A program made the position numbers and the translations under genes. The notes beneath the pieces were generated by a model. That model had not been told where the DNA came from, made no database searches, and saw only the letters and a program-made list of their open reading frames with translations. 36,159 nucleotides of DNA. It comes from Intrasporangium calvum. Lineage in GTDB: Bacteria; Actinomycetota; Actinomycetes; Actinomycetales; Dermatophilaceae. Where the stretch lies: assembly GCF_028446585.1 (NCBI RefSeq), contig NZ_JAPFQL010000027.1, positions 1-36,159 on the forward strand, in the 5' to 3' direction. This document shows positions 22,666 through 34,470 of the stretch, one piece after another; the first letter of the stretch is position 1; every line of letters starts with the position of its first letter.

Positions 22666-22705
22666 AGCTCAGCGGCATACGTCATTGTCCGTATGCCGCT
22701 GAGCT
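22666..22705. terminator. Perfect 16-bp stem-loop built from two inverted copies of the interspersed word
   Basis: AGCTCAGCGGCATACG (22666-22681) and CGTATGCCGCTGAGCT (22690-22705) are exact complements around the 8-base loop TCATTGTC. It lies 17 bases past the TetR stop codon and probably ends that transcript. The arms are the interspersed word in opposite orientation. The rest of 22706-22909 is spacer and leader; no gene seen. Confidence 0.85.
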
Positions 22706-22909
22706 CACTTCCAGCGCACGGTGCGTCACGCGCCGCATACGACCAGAACGGCTTGGCGGTCCCGCTACTGCTCCACCATGGCGAGCTCGACCGCCTGCCC
22801 GACGGACGCATGAGGTGCGTCACCCTGATTCCGCACGCGCTCTGCCGATCGGCCTAGATTGCTGTACGGAGAGTTCACCGGCTCCGCGTGGCGCCGAGAG
22901 GAGCAGCGT

Positions 22910-24097
22910 GTGCCCAAGGACGAGATGACAGCTGAGGGCGCGGTCGATCCGCGCGTGGCGCTGCGGCGGACGCTGGAGTGCCTGGTCGGTGCCGCCTTCA
23001 CCGAGGGCAACGCGATCACGGTCCTGCGCAACGGCGACGAGATCTTCCCGGCGATGCTCGACGCCATCCGCGGGGCCGAGCACAGCGTCGACCTGATGAC
23101 CTTCGTCTACTGGAAGGGCTGGCCGGCGCGTGAGTTCGCCGAGGCACTGGAGGACCGGGCCCGGGCGGGGCTGCGGGTGCGCGTGCTCATCGACGCCCTG
23201 GGCGGGCGACTCATCGAGGACGGCCTCGTCGACGCGATGAAGGACGCGGGCGTCGACGTCCACTGGTTCCGCAAGCCCCTGCACAAGTCACCCTTCAAGC
23301 AGAACCACCGCGGGCACCGGAAGCTCCTGGTCGTCGACGAGGTCATCGGTTTCACCGGGGGCGTCGGCATCGCCGAGGAGTGGGGTGGCGACGCCCGCGA
23401 CGAGAGGGAGTGGCGCGACACCCACTTCCGGGTCGAGGGGCCGGCCGTGGACGGGCTGGCTGCTGCGTTCGTGCAGGACTGGGCGGAGACCGGGCGGCCG
23501 CTCTACGACGAGCGCAGCCGCTTCCCTGCGCAGCCCACGCCGGGCGACGCGATCGTCCAGGTCGTGCGCGGTTCGGCCAGCATCGGCTGGGACGACATCC
23601 ACACCGTCTGGTACGTCCTGATCCGGTCGGCGCAGGAGCGGATCCGGCTGCAGACCGCGTACTTCTCGCCGGACTCGGCGCTCGTGCGAGCGCTCAAGGA
23701 GGCGGTCGAACGCGGGGTGCAGGTCGACGTCCTGCTGCCGGGGCCGCACGCCGACAAGCGCGTCACCCAGCTGGCCAGCGAGGCCACCTATGCCGAGGTG
23801 GAGGACGCGGGGGTGCAGATCTGGAACTTCCAGCCCTCGATGATGCACGCGAAGGTCATGGTGGTCGACGGGGCAGCCGCGCTCGTCGGGTCGAGCAACG
23901 TCAACCGCCGCTCGCTCGACCACGACGAGGAGGTCGCCATGGTCGTCATCGACCAGCCGACGGTCGACCTGCTGGAGCAGCACTTCCTCGAGGACCTCGA
24001 GCGCAGCCGGCGCATCGAGCTGACCCGTTGGGAGGACCGCCGCCTCCGTCAACGCCTCCTCGAGCGGGCGGTCCGGCCGATCCGCCGCTGGCTCTGA
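22910..24097 (+). CDS. Phospholipase D/cardiolipin synthase-like protein
   Basis: The product (395 residues from the GTG at 22910) has two HKD phospholipase D motifs: H136-R-K138 to D143 in HRKLLVVD, and H313-A-K315 to D320 in HAKVMVVD, followed by GGVGI and GSSNVN. Two such half-sites make one active site that moves phosphatidyl groups, typically to make cardiolipin from phosphatidylglycerol. It lacks the N-terminal membrane helices of ClsA and is closer to ClsB/YbhO types. The GTG has a strong AGAGGAG site six bases away; the frame is open 17 codons further, but without a better start. Confidence 0.88.
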   Translation: MPKDEMTAEGAVDPRVALRRTLECLVGAAFTEGNAITVLRNGDEIFPAMLDAIRGAEHSVDLMTFVYWKGWPAREFAEALEDRARAGLRVRVLIDALGGRLIEDGLVDAMKDAGVDVHWFRKPLHKSPFKQNHRGHRKLLVVDEVIGFTGGVGIAEEWGGDARDEREWRDTHFRVEGPAVDGLAAAFVQDWAETGRPLYDERSRFPAQPTPGDAIVQVVRGSASIGWDDIHTVWYVLIRSAQERIRLQTAYFSPDSALVRALKEAVERGVQVDVLLPGPHADKRVTQLASEATYAEVEDAGVQIWNFQPSMMHAKVMVVDGAAALVGSSNVNRRSLDHDEEVAMVVIDQPTVDLLEQHFLEDLERSRRIELTRWEDRRLRQRLLERAVRPIRRWL

Positions 24098-24133
24098 CCC
24101 CGCGCGTCATCGGCTCGACGACGGCAGACCGAA

Positions 24134-24162
24134 GCCGCCCACCGTCGACGACGGTGGGCGGC
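24134..24162. terminator. 13-bp hairpin between convergent genes
   Basis: GCCGCCCACCGTC (24134-24146) and GACGGTGGGCGGC (24150-24162) pair perfectly around GAC. It lies between the convergent phospholipase and permease genes and can terminate both transcripts. No U-tract, as is usual in actinobacteria. Confidence 0.8.
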
Positions 24163-24182
24163 TGGCCGAACTCATGGACGCG

Positions 24183-25688
24183 TCACACCTTGGAGGCGGA
24201 CTCGCTCGACTCCTTGAGGCCGCGGCGGAAGGCCTCGTAACGGGCTACGTGACCCGGGCGGCGCCGCATGATGGCCCAGGCCACGCCGAGGACGACGAAC
24301 CAGACCGGCGTGACGATCAGCGCGCGCAGGGTGTCCGCCTCTTGGGTCAGCGCCCAGAGGAGGAAGCCGAAGAAGCCGAGCACGACCCACACCATCACGA
24401 CGCCACCGGGCAGCTTGAAGGCCGACGCCGCGTGCCGCTCCGGGTGCTTCTTCCGGTAGGCGAGGTAGGACACGAGGATCATCGTCCAGACGAACATGAA
24501 CAGCAGGGCCGAGATCGTCGTGACGAGGGTGAAGGCCTCCATGATCGACGACCCGGCGTAGAGCAGGGCCACGCCGCCGAGCAGGAACGTGCACGAGAAG
24601 ACGAGGGCGCTCGCGGGCACCTTGCGCTTGGTCAGGCGGCTGAAGCGCGACGGGGCGTCGCCCTCGAGGGCCAGGCCGTAGATCATCCGGGACGTCGAGT
24701 ACATGCCGGAGTTGGCCGAGGAGGCAGCAGAGGTCAGGACGACGAAGTTGATCACCGAGGCGGCGATGCCGAGGCCGGCCAGGCTGAACATGCCCACGAA
24801 CGGGGACTTGTCGGCCACGACCTCACGCCACGGGGTGACGGCCATGATGACGACGAGCGCGCCCACGTAGAAGAGCATGATGCGGATCGGGATGGAGTTG
24901 ATCGCCTTCGGCAGGGTGCGCTCCGGGTTCTTCGTCTCCGCGGCGGTGGTGCCGACGAGCTCCAGGCCGACGAACGCGAACACGGCGATCTGGAAGCCCG
25001 CGACGAAGCCCATGACCCCGGTCGGGAACATGCCGCCGTCGTTCCACAGGTTGGTGAAGGAGGCCTCGGCGCCGTTCGGCGCCTTGAAGGAGCTGAACAC
25101 CATGACGATGCCGACGATGATCAGCGTCACGATGGCGATGATCTTGACGAGCGCGAACCAGAACTCGGTCTCGCCGAACGCCTTGACGGTCGGCAGGTTG
25201 AGGCCGAGCAGGAGCGTGATGGCCGCGACGGCGGGGATCCAGAGCGGCAGGTCCGCCCACCAGTAGGTGACGTAGCCGGCGATGGCGACGATGTCGGCGA
25301 TACCCGTGACGATCCAGCAGAACCAGTACGTCCAGCCGGTGAAGAACCCGGCCCACGGACCGAGCAGGTCCGCCGCGAAGTCGGTGAACGACTTGTAGTT
25401 GAGGTTGGACAGGAGCAGCTCGCCCATCGCCCGCATGACGAAGAAGAGCATGAAGCCGATGATCATGTAGACGAAGATCACCGAGGGCCCGGCGAGCGAG
25501 ATCGTCTTGCCCGAGCCCATGAAGAGGCCGGTGCCGATGGCGCCGCCGATCGCGATGAGCTGGATGTGGCGGTTGGAGAGCGAGCGCGCGAGGTGCGGGC
25601 TCTCGGCCCCGACTGCCGGGGCCGGCGGGGTGACGGGTGGTGCGGGGGGCGCGGTCAAAGTGTCAGCGCCGTTGCTGAGTTGAGGCAT
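24183..25688 (-). CDS. Amino acid permease under glycine riboswitch control (CycA/AAT type)
   Basis: The 501-residue protein has a proline-rich cytosolic N-terminus and about twelve transmembrane segments. The opening RHIQLIAIGGAIGTGLFMGSGK and FVMRAMGELLLSN mark the amino acid transporter family of the APC superfamily, in the branch holding CycA (D-serine/D-alanine/glycine:H+ symport), AroP and others. Glycine (or serine/alanine) transport is inferred from its tandem glycine riboswitch and the divergent glycine-cleavage operon. The ATG is at 25686-25688. Its leader contains inverted repeats that link the riboswitch to the start region. Direction of regulation, on or off, cannot be read with certainty. 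Confidence 0.87.
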   Translation of the reverse strand: MPQLSNGADTLTAPPAPPVTPPAPAVGAESPHLARSLSNRHIQLIAIGGAIGTGLFMGSGKTISLAGPSVIFVYMIIGFMLFFVMRAMGELLLSNLNYKSFTDFAADLLGPWAGFFTGWTYWFCWIVTGIADIVAIAGYVTYWWADLPLWIPAVAAITLLLGLNLPTVKAFGETEFWFALVKIIAIVTLIIVGIVMVFSSFKAPNGAEASFTNLWNDGGMFPTGVMGFVAGFQIAVFAFVGLELVGTTAAETKNPERTLPKAINSIPIRIMLFYVGALVVIMAVTPWREVVADKSPFVGMFSLAGLGIAASVINFVVLTSAASSANSGMYSTSRMIYGLALEGDAPSRFSRLTKRKVPASALVFSCTFLLGGVALLYAGSSIMEAFTLVTTISALLFMFVWTMILVSYLAYRKKHPERHAASAFKLPGGVVMVWVVLGFFGFLLWALTQEADTLRALIVTPVWFVVLGVAWAIMRRRPGHVARYEAFRRGLKESSESASKV

Positions 25689-25693
25689 GATCC

Positions 25694-25743
25694 GGTCCGT
25701 TCCGGCAGAGGATGGGTGATGCCTCCCCGCTCTGTATCGGACC
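25694..25743 (-). promoter_or_regulatory. Possible expression platform of the permease riboswitch
   Basis: On the minus strand GGTCCG (25743-25738), the 3' strand closing aptamer 2, can pair with CGGACC (25699-25694) just before the ATG; inside these, CAGAG (25734-25730) can pair with CTCTG (25710-25706). Such pairing would compete with the aptamer and cover the initiation region. Confidence 0.5.
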
Positions 25744-25915
25744 TGAGAGATTCACGGGGTCAACCCGCTTGCACCGTCGGTGTGCCGGGACGGTGGCCCG
25801 GCAGCTTTTCAGAGTTGCCCAGCCGGTGGCGGTACGGGGGCCTGAGAGATTCCGGGGAGGAGTTGCTCCTTCGGCGCCCTCCGTCCTGGGTGAGGACGGC
25901 GGACTCTCCCGCCAC
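25728..25915 (-). promoter_or_regulatory. Tandem glycine riboswitch upstream of the permease
   Basis: The minus strand carries two glycine aptamer signatures. Aptamer 1: GGGAGAGTCC, a variable stem, GCCGAAGGAGCAACTCC, then GAATCTCTCAGG. Aptamer 2: AACTCTGAAAAGC, a variable arm, GGTGCAAGC, then GAATCTCTCAGGTCC and ACAGAGCGGGGAGG. This two-aptamer arrangement with a short linker is the classical glycine riboswitch. Confidence 0.92.
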
Positions 25916-25951
25916 AGCTCGATGGCAAGTTTTCAATTAGATGACGTCGGG

Positions 25952-25980
25952 ACGGTAGACCCGCGGCCTCCCGCGCACAA
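25952..25980 (-). promoter_or_regulatory. Candidate promoter for the permease riboswitch transcript
   Basis: On the minus strand TTGTGC (25980-25975), a 17-base spacer and TACCGT (25957-25952). The start would be about 30 bases before the first aptamer. The -10 is identical to that of the divergent gcv promoter. Confidence 0.5.
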
Positions 25981-26041
25981 GCCCCCCGTCCGCGATGCGG
26001 ATGTTTTTTGAACAGTTATTCACCACATTGCGGGCAACGCA

Positions 26042-26070
26042 TTGACGGCGGCCCGGACGACGCCTACCGT
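26042..26070 (+). promoter_or_regulatory. Promoter of the gcv operon
   Basis: TTGACG (26042-26047), 17 bases, TACCGT (26065-26070): a good sigma70-type promoter placed about 30 bases before the first glycine aptamer. Confidence 0.65.
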
Positions 26071-26106
26071 GAGCGCGACAACTCCATATCCGCCATTCGA
26101 ATCGCA

Positions 26107-26288
26107 GCGGGAGAGTTCCCGACCAGCTGGTCGGGACGCCGAAGGAGCAACTTCTCCCCAGAATCTCTCAGGCCACCATGACCGTTGCGGTGAGGCGAAC
26201 TCTGGAAAGCAGGACCCCGGTCCTGCACCCACGGTGCAAGCCCCCGCGCGGGGGTGAAGCTCTCAGGTCCCATGACAGAGCGGGGAGG
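26107..26288 (+). promoter_or_regulatory. Tandem glycine riboswitch upstream of gcvP
   Basis: Aptamer 1 runs from GCGGGAGAGTTCCC through ACGCCGAAGGAGCAACTTC to GAATCTCTCAGG. Aptamer 2 runs from GAACTCTGGAAAGCAGG through CGGTGCAAGCCCCC to AGCTCTCAGGTCCC and ACAGAGCGGGGAGG. GCGGGGAGG (26280-26288) can pair with CCTCCCGC (26332-26339), which lies between the Shine-Dalgarno AGGGAG and the gcvP ATG, a possible switch of initiation. Glycine is expected to raise expression, as in other gcv operons. Confidence 0.93.
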
Positions 26289-26340
26289 TGACCCATCCAG
26301 TCGCGCACTGACGCGCGCACCGACCAGGGAGCCTCCCGCA

Positions 26341-29202
<2,862 letters not shown>

Positions 29203-29244
29203 CCGGCGAAACCGCCTGAGAACCCGACCCGAGAGCAGGGAACC

Positions 29245-30345
29245 ATGACCCGACAGACCGCGCTCAGCGGCATACACGAATCCCTCGGTGCCTCGTTCAC
29301 CGACTTCGCCGGCTGGCGGATGCCGCTGCGCTACGGCAGCGAGCTCGCCGAGCACCACGCCGTGCGCAACGCCGCCGGCCTCTTCGACCTGTCCCACATG
29401 GGCGAGATCGAGGTCGTCGGCCCGCAGGCCGCCGCGCTCCTCGACCACGCCCTCGTCGGTGACATCAGCGCCATCGCCGTGACGAAGGCGAAGTACACGA
29501 TGATCTGCCAGGAGGACGGCGGCATCCTCGACGACCTCATCGTCTACCGCCTCGAGGACGACCGCTACATGGTCGTCGCCAACGCCTCCAACGCCGAGAC
29601 CGTCCTCACCGCGCTCCAGGAGCGGGCGGACGGCTTCGACGCCGAGGTGCAGGACCGCAGGGACGACTGGGCGCTCGTCGCGATCCAGGGCCCGGAGGCC
29701 TCGGCGATCCTCTCCGAGCTGACCGACGCCGACCTCCCGGCGCTCAAGTACTACGCGATCCTCGAGACCACGGTCGCCGGCCGACCGGCGCGGCTCGCGC
29801 GGACCGGCTACACCGGCGAGGACGGCTTCGAGATCTTCTCCGACCCCGCCGACGCCCCCGCCATCTGGGAGGCGCTCTCGACCGCAGGTGCGGAGCGCGG
29901 ACTCATCCCCGCCGGCCTCGCGTGCCGCGACTCCCTGCGCCTCGAGGCCGCCATGCCGCTCTACGGCAACGAGCTGAGCACCGCCACGACGCCGTATGCC
30001 GCTGGGCTCGGTCGCGTCGTCAAGCTCGACAAGCCGGGTGGTTTCGTCGGGCGGGACGCGCTCGCCGCGGTCTCCGAGCAGCCGATCGCTCGCGTCCGGG
30101 TCGGGCTGCGGCCCGAGGGACGCCGCGCCCCGCGGCACGGCTACCCCGTCGTCGACCCGGCGTCCGGCGAGACCGTCGGCGAGGTGACGAGCGGTGCCCC
30201 GTCGCCGACCCTCGGCTACCCGATCGCGATGGCCTACGTCGACCAGGCGCTCGCCGAGCCCGGCACCCGCCTCGACGTCGACGTCCGCGGCACGCGCGTG
30301 CCCGCCGAGGTCGTCGCCCTGCCCTTCTACAAGCGCTCCCGCTGA
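29245..30345 (+). CDS. gcvT: Aminomethyltransferase, T protein of glycine cleavage
   Basis: The 366-residue protein has family landmarks: SFTDFAGWRMPLRYGSELAEHHAVRNAAGLFDLSHMGE (in pieces at residues 17-53), GGILDDLIVYR, ARTGYTGEDGFEIF and GLACRDSLRLEAAMPLYGNEL. It transfers the methylene group from aminomethyl-lipoyl-GcvH to tetrahydrofolate, releasing ammonia. The ATG at 29245 follows AGCAGGGAACC, 42 bases after gcvP. Two copies of the interspersed word lie inside it: one antisense at codons 6-11 and one in sense at 29994, read as PYAAGL with the gene's only TAT among 13 Tyr codons. Confidence 0.96.
   Translation: MTRQTALSGIHESLGASFTDFAGWRMPLRYGSELAEHHAVRNAAGLFDLSHMGEIEVVGPQAAALLDHALVGDISAIAVTKAKYTMICQEDGGILDDLIVYRLEDDRYMVVANASNAETVLTALQERADGFDAEVQDRRDDWALVAIQGPEASAILSELTDADLPALKYYAILETTVAGRPARLARTGYTGEDGFEIFSDPADAPAIWEALSTAGAERGLIPAGLACRDSLRLEAAMPLYGNELSTATTPYAAGLGRVVKLDKPGGFVGRDALAAVSEQPIARVRVGLRPEGRRAPRHGYPVVDPASGETVGEVTSGAPSPTLGYPIAMAYVDQALAEPGTRLDVDVRGTRVPAEVVALPFYKRSR
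29262..29275 (-). repeat. Interspersed word at the start of gcvT
   Basis: GCTCAGCGGCATAC matches the word on the minus strand (14 of 15 bases). Within gcvT it reads antisense and encodes ALSGI, with the rare codon ATA for Ile. Confidence 0.7.
29994..30008 (+). repeat. Interspersed word inside gcvT, exact
   Basis: GTATGCCGCTGGGCT in sense, read (P)YAAGL. The extension CGGTCGCGTCGTC is shared with the copy at 34821 (CGCTCGCGTCGTC), a near-identical run of about 29 bases between two unrelated genes. Confidence 0.85.
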
Positions 30346-30381
30346 GCGCGTCCCCCCACCAAGACTTTCCAGGAGATTCCC

Positions 30382-30774
30382 ATGACCACCATCCCCGCCG
30401 ACCTCAAGTACACGAAGGACCACGAGTGGGTCCGTGTTGAATCAGGACCCGACGGTGACATCGCGACCGTCGGCATCACCCAGTTCGCCGCCGAGGCCCT
30501 CGGCGACGTCGTCTACGTCGACCTGCCCGAGGCCGGCTCCACCATCACTTCCGGGGAGACCTGCGGCGAGGTCGAGTCGACGAAGTCGGTCAGCGACCTC
30601 TACGCCCCGCTGACCGGTGAGGTCACCGAGGTCAACGCCGCGGTCGTCGACGACCCGAGCCTCGTCAACGCCGAGTCCTTCGAGGGCGGCTGGCTCTTCC
30701 GCGTCCGCGTGGCCGACGGCCTCGACGACCTCCTCGACGCCGACGGCTACCGTGCCGTCGTCGAGAGCGCGTGA
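30382..30774 (+). CDS. gcvH: Glycine cleavage system H protein
   Basis: The 130-residue protein is the lipoyl carrier of the complex. The lipoylated lysine is K68 in [16 protein letters not shown], and [12 protein letters not shown] is the usual N-terminal motif. It shuttles the aminomethyl group between P and T proteins and is reoxidised by the L protein (dihydrolipoamide dehydrogenase), which is not in the window. The ATG follows CCAGGAGATTCCC, a strong ribosome site. Its cofactor may be made by the LipA encoded two genes on. Confidence 0.97.
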   Translation: MTTIPADLKYTKDHEWVRVESGPDGDIATVGITQFAAEALGDVVYVDLPEAGSTITSGETCGEVESTKSVSDLYAPLTGEVTEVNAAVVDDPSLVNAESFEGGWLFRVRVADGLDDLLDADGYRAVVESA

Positions 30775-30785
30775 GGGGTGGCGGG

Positions 30786-32069
30786 ATGAACCTGCTCAAC
30801 CAGCACCTCGCCCAGGTCGACCCCGACGTCGCCGCCGCCCTCGACGCCGAGCTGCGCCGGCAGGAGTCGACGCTCGAGATGATCGCGTCGGAGAACTTCG
30901 CCCCGCTCGCCGTCATGGAGGCCCAGGGCTCCGTCGCGACGAACAAGTACGCCGAGGGCTACCCGGGCCGCCGCTACTACGGCGGCTGCGAGCACGTCGA
31001 CGTCGTCGAGCAGCTCGCCATCGACCGGGTCAAGGCCCTCTTCGGCGCCGGCTTCGCCAACGTCCAGCCCCACTCGGGCGCCCAGGCCAACACGGCCGTG
31101 TTCTTCGCGCTGCTCCAGCACGGTGACACGATCCTCGGTCTCGACCTCGCGCACGGTGGTCACCTCACCCACGGGATGCGGATCAACTACTCCGGCAAGA
31201 GCTTCGACGTCGTGCCGTACCACGTGGGTGACGACGGCCGGGTCGACATGGCCGAGGTCCGCCGGCTCGCGCAGGAACGCCAGCCGAAGATGATCATCGC
31301 CGGCTGGTCGGCCTACCCGCGGGTGCTCGACTTCGCCGAGTTCCGCGCGATCGCCGACGAGGTGGGGGCCTACCTCTTCGTCGACATGGCCCACTTCGCC
31401 GGGCTCGTCGCGGCCGGCCTGCACCCCAACCCGGTGCCGCACGCCCACGTCACGACGTCGACGACGCACAAGACGCTCGGCGGCCCCCGCGGCGGGATCA
31501 TCCTCACCAACGACGCCGACATCGCGAAGAAGATCAACAGCGCCGTCTTCCCCGGCCTCCAGGGCGGGCCGCTCGAGCACGTCGTCGCCGCCAAGGCAGT
31601 GTCGTTCCTCGTCGCGGGCAGCGAGGAGTTCAAGGACCGGCAGCGGCGGACCCTCGAGGGCGCGAAGATCCTCGCCGACCGGCTCGCCGCCGATGACAGC
31701 CGCGCCGCCGGGATCAAGGTGCTGAGCGGCGGGACCGACGTCCACCTCGTGCTCGTCGACCTCGTCGACTCGGAGCTCGACGGGAAGCAGGCCGAGGACC
31801 GCCTGCACCGCATCGGCATCACGGTCAACCGCAACGCCGTGCCCAACGACCCGCGCCCGCCGATGGTCACCTCCGGCCTGCGGATCGGCACGCCGGCCCT
31901 CGCGACGCGCGGCTTCGGCGCCGACGAGTTCACCGAGGTCGCCGACATCATCGCCGAGACGCTCCAGGGTGAGCTCGACGACGAGACCGCGGCCCTGCTC
32001 CGTGGCCGGGTCGAGGCGCTCGCGGCGAAGCACCCGCTCTACCCGGCTGTGCCCGAGCTCTCGTCATGA
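30786..32069 (+). CDS. glyA: Serine hydroxymethyltransferase
   Basis: The 427-residue protein is a full-length [18 protein letters not shown] near the N-terminus, [31 protein letters not shown], and the PLP lysine in [16 protein letters not shown]. It makes serine from glycine and 5,10-methylene-tetrahydrofolate, using the one-carbon unit released by GcvPTH. I start at the ATG at 30786; a GTG at 30771 would overlap the gcvH stop. Its stop overlaps the lipA start (ATGA, 32066-32069). Placement suggests that this copy serves glycine breakdown. Confidence 0.96.
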   Translation: MNLLNQHLAQVDPDVAAALDAELRRQESTLEMIASENFAPLAVMEAQGSVATNKYAEGYPGRRYYGGCEHVDVVEQLAIDRVKALFGAGFANVQPHSGAQANTAVFFALLQHGDTILGLDLAHGGHLTHGMRINYSGKSFDVVPYHVGDDGRVDMAEVRRLAQERQPKMIIAGWSAYPRVLDFAEFRAIADEVGAYLFVDMAHFAGLVAAGLHPNPVPHAHVTTSTTHKTLGGPRGGIILTNDADIAKKINSAVFPGLQGGPLEHVVAAKAVSFLVAGSEEFKDRQRRTLEGAKILADRLAADDSRAAGIKVLSGGTDVHLVLVDLVDSELDGKQAEDRLHRIGITVNRNAVPNDPRPPMVTSGLRIGTPALATRGFGADEFTEVADIIAETLQGELDDETAALLRGRVEALAAKHPLYPAVPELSS

Positions 32070-33013
32070 CCACCACCGGCACCCTGCCCGAGGGCCGGCG
32101 CCTGCTCCGCGTGGAGGTGGCCAACACGGCCACCTCCCTGGAGCGGAAGCCGGCCTGGATGCGCCAGCAGCTGCGCACGGGCCCCGGCTACACCGAGGTC
32201 GCGGGGCTCGTCGAGCAGGCGGGCCTGCACACCGTGTGCCAGGAGGCGCGGTGCCCCAACATCTTCGAGTGCTGGGAGGACCGCGAGGCGACCTTCCTCA
32301 TCGGGGGTGACCAGTGCACGCGGCGGTGTGACTTCTGCCAGATCGCGACGGGCAAGCCGCAGCCGCTCGACCGTGACGAGCCGCGGCGCGTCGCCGAGTC
32401 GGTGGCGCAGATGGGGCTGCGCTACGCCACCGTCACCGGGGTCACCCGGGACGACCTGGAGGACGAGGGTGCCTGGCTCTGGGCCGAGACGGTCCGCGAG
32501 ATCCACGACCGCACGCCAGGAGTCGGGGTCGAGCTGCTCGTCCCTGACTTCAGCGGTCGGACCGAGCTCATCGACGTCGTCCTCGCCTCCGGTCCGGAGG
32601 TCTTCGCGCACAACATCGAGACGGTGCCGCGGATCTTCCGGCGCATCCGTCCGGGCTTCCGTTACGAGCGCAGCCTCGAGGTCATCGCGTATGCCGCTGG
32701 GCAGGGTGCCGTGACGAAGTCCAACCTCATCCTCGGGATGGGGGAGGAGCCGGAGGAGGTCGTCGCGGCGCTCACCGACCTGCGCGGCGCCGGATGCGAC
32801 CTCGTCACCATCACCCAGTACCTTCGACCCTCGGCCCTGCTCCACCCCGTGAGCCGCTGGGTCGAGCCGGCCGAGTTCGACGAGCTCGCCGTCGTCGCCC
32901 GAGAGCTCGGCTTCGCCGGGGTCATGAGCGGGCCACTCGTGCGATCCTCGTATCGAGCAGGTCGTCTCTACGCCCAGGCGATCTCCGGTCGCCGCCACGC
33001 ACAAGGAGCCTGA
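32066..33013 (+). CDS. lipA: Lipoyl synthase
   Basis: The 315-residue radical-SAM protein carries both iron-sulfur clusters: the auxiliary site C58, C63, C69 ([12 protein letters not shown]) and the SAM site C84, C88, C91 (CTRRCDFC), plus the C-terminal RSSYRAG serine ligand. It inserts two sulfurs into the octanoyl chain on GcvH and other lipoyl proteins. The start overlaps the glyA stop, so translation is coupled. No lipB or other octanoyl transferase gene is here, so this may be a second, glycine-dedicated lipA. The interspersed word lies inside at 32689, read AYAAGQ. Confidence 0.96.
   Translation: MTTTGTLPEGRRLLRVEVANTATSLERKPAWMRQQLRTGPGYTEVAGLVEQAGLHTVCQEARCPNIFECWEDREATFLIGGDQCTRRCDFCQIATGKPQPLDRDEPRRVAESVAQMGLRYATVTGVTRDDLEDEGAWLWAETVREIHDRTPGVGVELLVPDFSGRTELIDVVLASGPEVFAHNIETVPRIFRRIRPGFRYERSLEVIAYAAGQGAVTKSNLILGMGEEPEEVVAALTDLRGAGCDLVTITQYLRPSALLHPVSRWVEPAEFDELAVVARELGFAGVMSGPLVRSSYRAGRLYAQAISGRRHAQGA
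32689..32703 (+). repeat. Interspersed word inside lipA, one mismatch
   Basis: GTATGCCGCTGGGCA, in sense and in the same YAAG frame as the copies in gcvT and the YhhN gene. Its TAT is one of only two among seven Tyr codons in lipA. Confidence 0.75.
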
Positions 33014-33015
33014 CC

Positions 33016-34389
33016 ATGGCGCTCAGCGTCTTCGACCTCTTCTCGATCGGGATCGGCCCGTCGAGCTCGCACACCGTGGGTCCGATGCGGGCGGCGGTGA
33101 TGTTCGCCGAGCGCCTGCGGGACGACAGCGTCCTGCAACGCACGACGCGCGTGCTCGCCCAGCTCTTCGGCTCGCTCGGGGCCACCGGCCACGGACACGG
33201 CAGCGACACCGCCGTGCTGCTCGGCCTGTCCGGCGAGCGGCCCGAGCTGTGCGACCCCCGGAGCGTCACCGGCAAGCTCGAGCAGATCCGCCGGGACCAC
33301 CGGGTGTCCCTGCTCGGGCACCACGAGATCAAGTTCGACGAGGACACCGACCTCGTCCTCCACCGGCGCAAGACGCTGCCACTGCACCCCAACGGCATGA
33401 CCTTCACCGCCTACGACGCGCTCGGCGAGGTCGTCTCGGAGCACACGTACTACTCCGTCGGCGGCGGGTTCGTCGTCGGTGAGGGCGCCGACGGGGAGAC
33501 CCGGGTCGTCGCCGACACCACGCCTGTGGCGCACCCGTTCCGCACCGGCGACGAGCTGCTGGCGCACTGCCGTGCCACCGGCAAGTCGATCGCGCGGATC
33601 ATGATGGACAACGAGCTGGCCTGGCGCACCGAGGAGGAGGTCCGGGCCGGTCTGCTCCACATCTGGTCGGTGATGAAGGAGTGCATCAACAACGGCATCC
33701 GCACCGAGGGCATCCTGCCCGGCGGCCTCAGGGTGCGGCGCCGGGCGCCCGAGCTCGCCCAGAAGCTCAAGCTCGAGAGCGGCAGCACGGACCCGCTGCG
33801 CGGCATGGACTGGGTGACGCTCTATGCGCTCGCCGTGAATGAGGAGAACGCGTCCGGCGGACGTGTCGTCACCGCGCCGACCAACGGCGCGGCCGGGATC
33901 ATCCCGGCGGTGCTGCACTACTACGCCGACTTCGTGCCGGGCGCGGACGAGGACGGCATCGTCCGCTTCCTGCTCACCGCTGCGGCGATCGGCGTCATCT
34001 ACAAGGAGACCGCGTCCATCTCCGGCGCCGAGGTCGGTTGCCAGGGCGAGGTCGGCTCGGCGTGCTCGATGGCGGCGGGTGCCATGGCTGCCGTGCTCGG
34101 TGGGACACCGGAGCAGGTCGAGAACGCCGCCGAAATCGGGATGGAGCACAACCTCGGCCTGACGTGCGACCCCGTCGGCGGGCTCGTCCAGATCCCGTGC
34201 ATCGAGCGCAACGCCATCGCATCGGTCAAGGCGATCACGGCGGCGCGCACGGCGCTCAGGGGCGACGGCTCGCACGTCGTGTCGCTCGACCAGGTGGTCA
34301 AGACGATGCGCGAGACGGGTGCGGACATGAAGGTCAAGTACAAGGAGACGGCTCGCGGCGGCCTCGCCGTCAACGTCATCGAGTGCTGA
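33016..34389 (+). CDS. sdaA: L-serine ammonia-lyase, iron-sulfur type
   Basis: The 457-residue protein is a single-chain bacterial serine dehydratase with beta and alpha domains fused. It starts [27 protein letters not shown], the family opening; the alpha domain has [21 protein letters not shown] and the cluster-binding cysteines in [19 protein letters not shown] and [19 protein letters not shown]. It converts L-serine to pyruvate and ammonia. The ATG at 33016 has AAGGAG at good spacing, two bases after the lipA stop; the upstream open frame is not used. It completes a glycine to serine to pyruvate route within one operon. Confidence 0.95.
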   Translation: MALSVFDLFSIGIGPSSSHTVGPMRAAVMFAERLRDDSVLQRTTRVLAQLFGSLGATGHGHGSDTAVLLGLSGERPELCDPRSVTGKLEQIRRDHRVSLLGHHEIKFDEDTDLVLHRRKTLPLHPNGMTFTAYDALGEVVSEHTYYSVGGGFVVGEGADGETRVVADTTPVAHPFRTGDELLAHCRATGKSIARIMMDNELAWRTEEEVRAGLLHIWSVMKECINNGIRTEGILPGGLRVRRRAPELAQKLKLESGSTDPLRGMDWVTLYALAVNEENASGGRVVTAPTNGAAGIIPAVLHYYADFVPGADEDGIVRFLLTAAAIGVIYKETASISGAEVGCQGEVGSACSMAAGAMAAVLGGTPEQVENAAEIGMEHNLGLTCDPVGGLVQIPCIERNAIASVKAITAARTALRGDGSHVVSLDQVVKTMRETGADMKVKYKETARGGLAVNVIEC

Positions 34390-34395
34390 GCGCGG

Positions 34396-34434
34396 CCGCG
34401 GCCTGACGCGCCATCTCGGCGGCTCGGGCCGCGG
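34396..34434 (+). terminator. Stem-loop after sdaA
   Basis: CCGCGGCC (34396-34403) pairs with GGCCGCGG (34427-34434) across 23 bases, just past the sdaA stop; the probable end of the gcv operon transcript. Confidence 0.4.
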
Positions 34435-34470
34435 GGGCAGCTCGAGCAGAAGCTCCACTAGGCTCCGTCA

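Noticed and set aside
22735-22745. Another copy of the interspersed word at CGCCGCATACG
   Set aside because: Only the distal CATAC end matches; too many mismatches to count as a copy.
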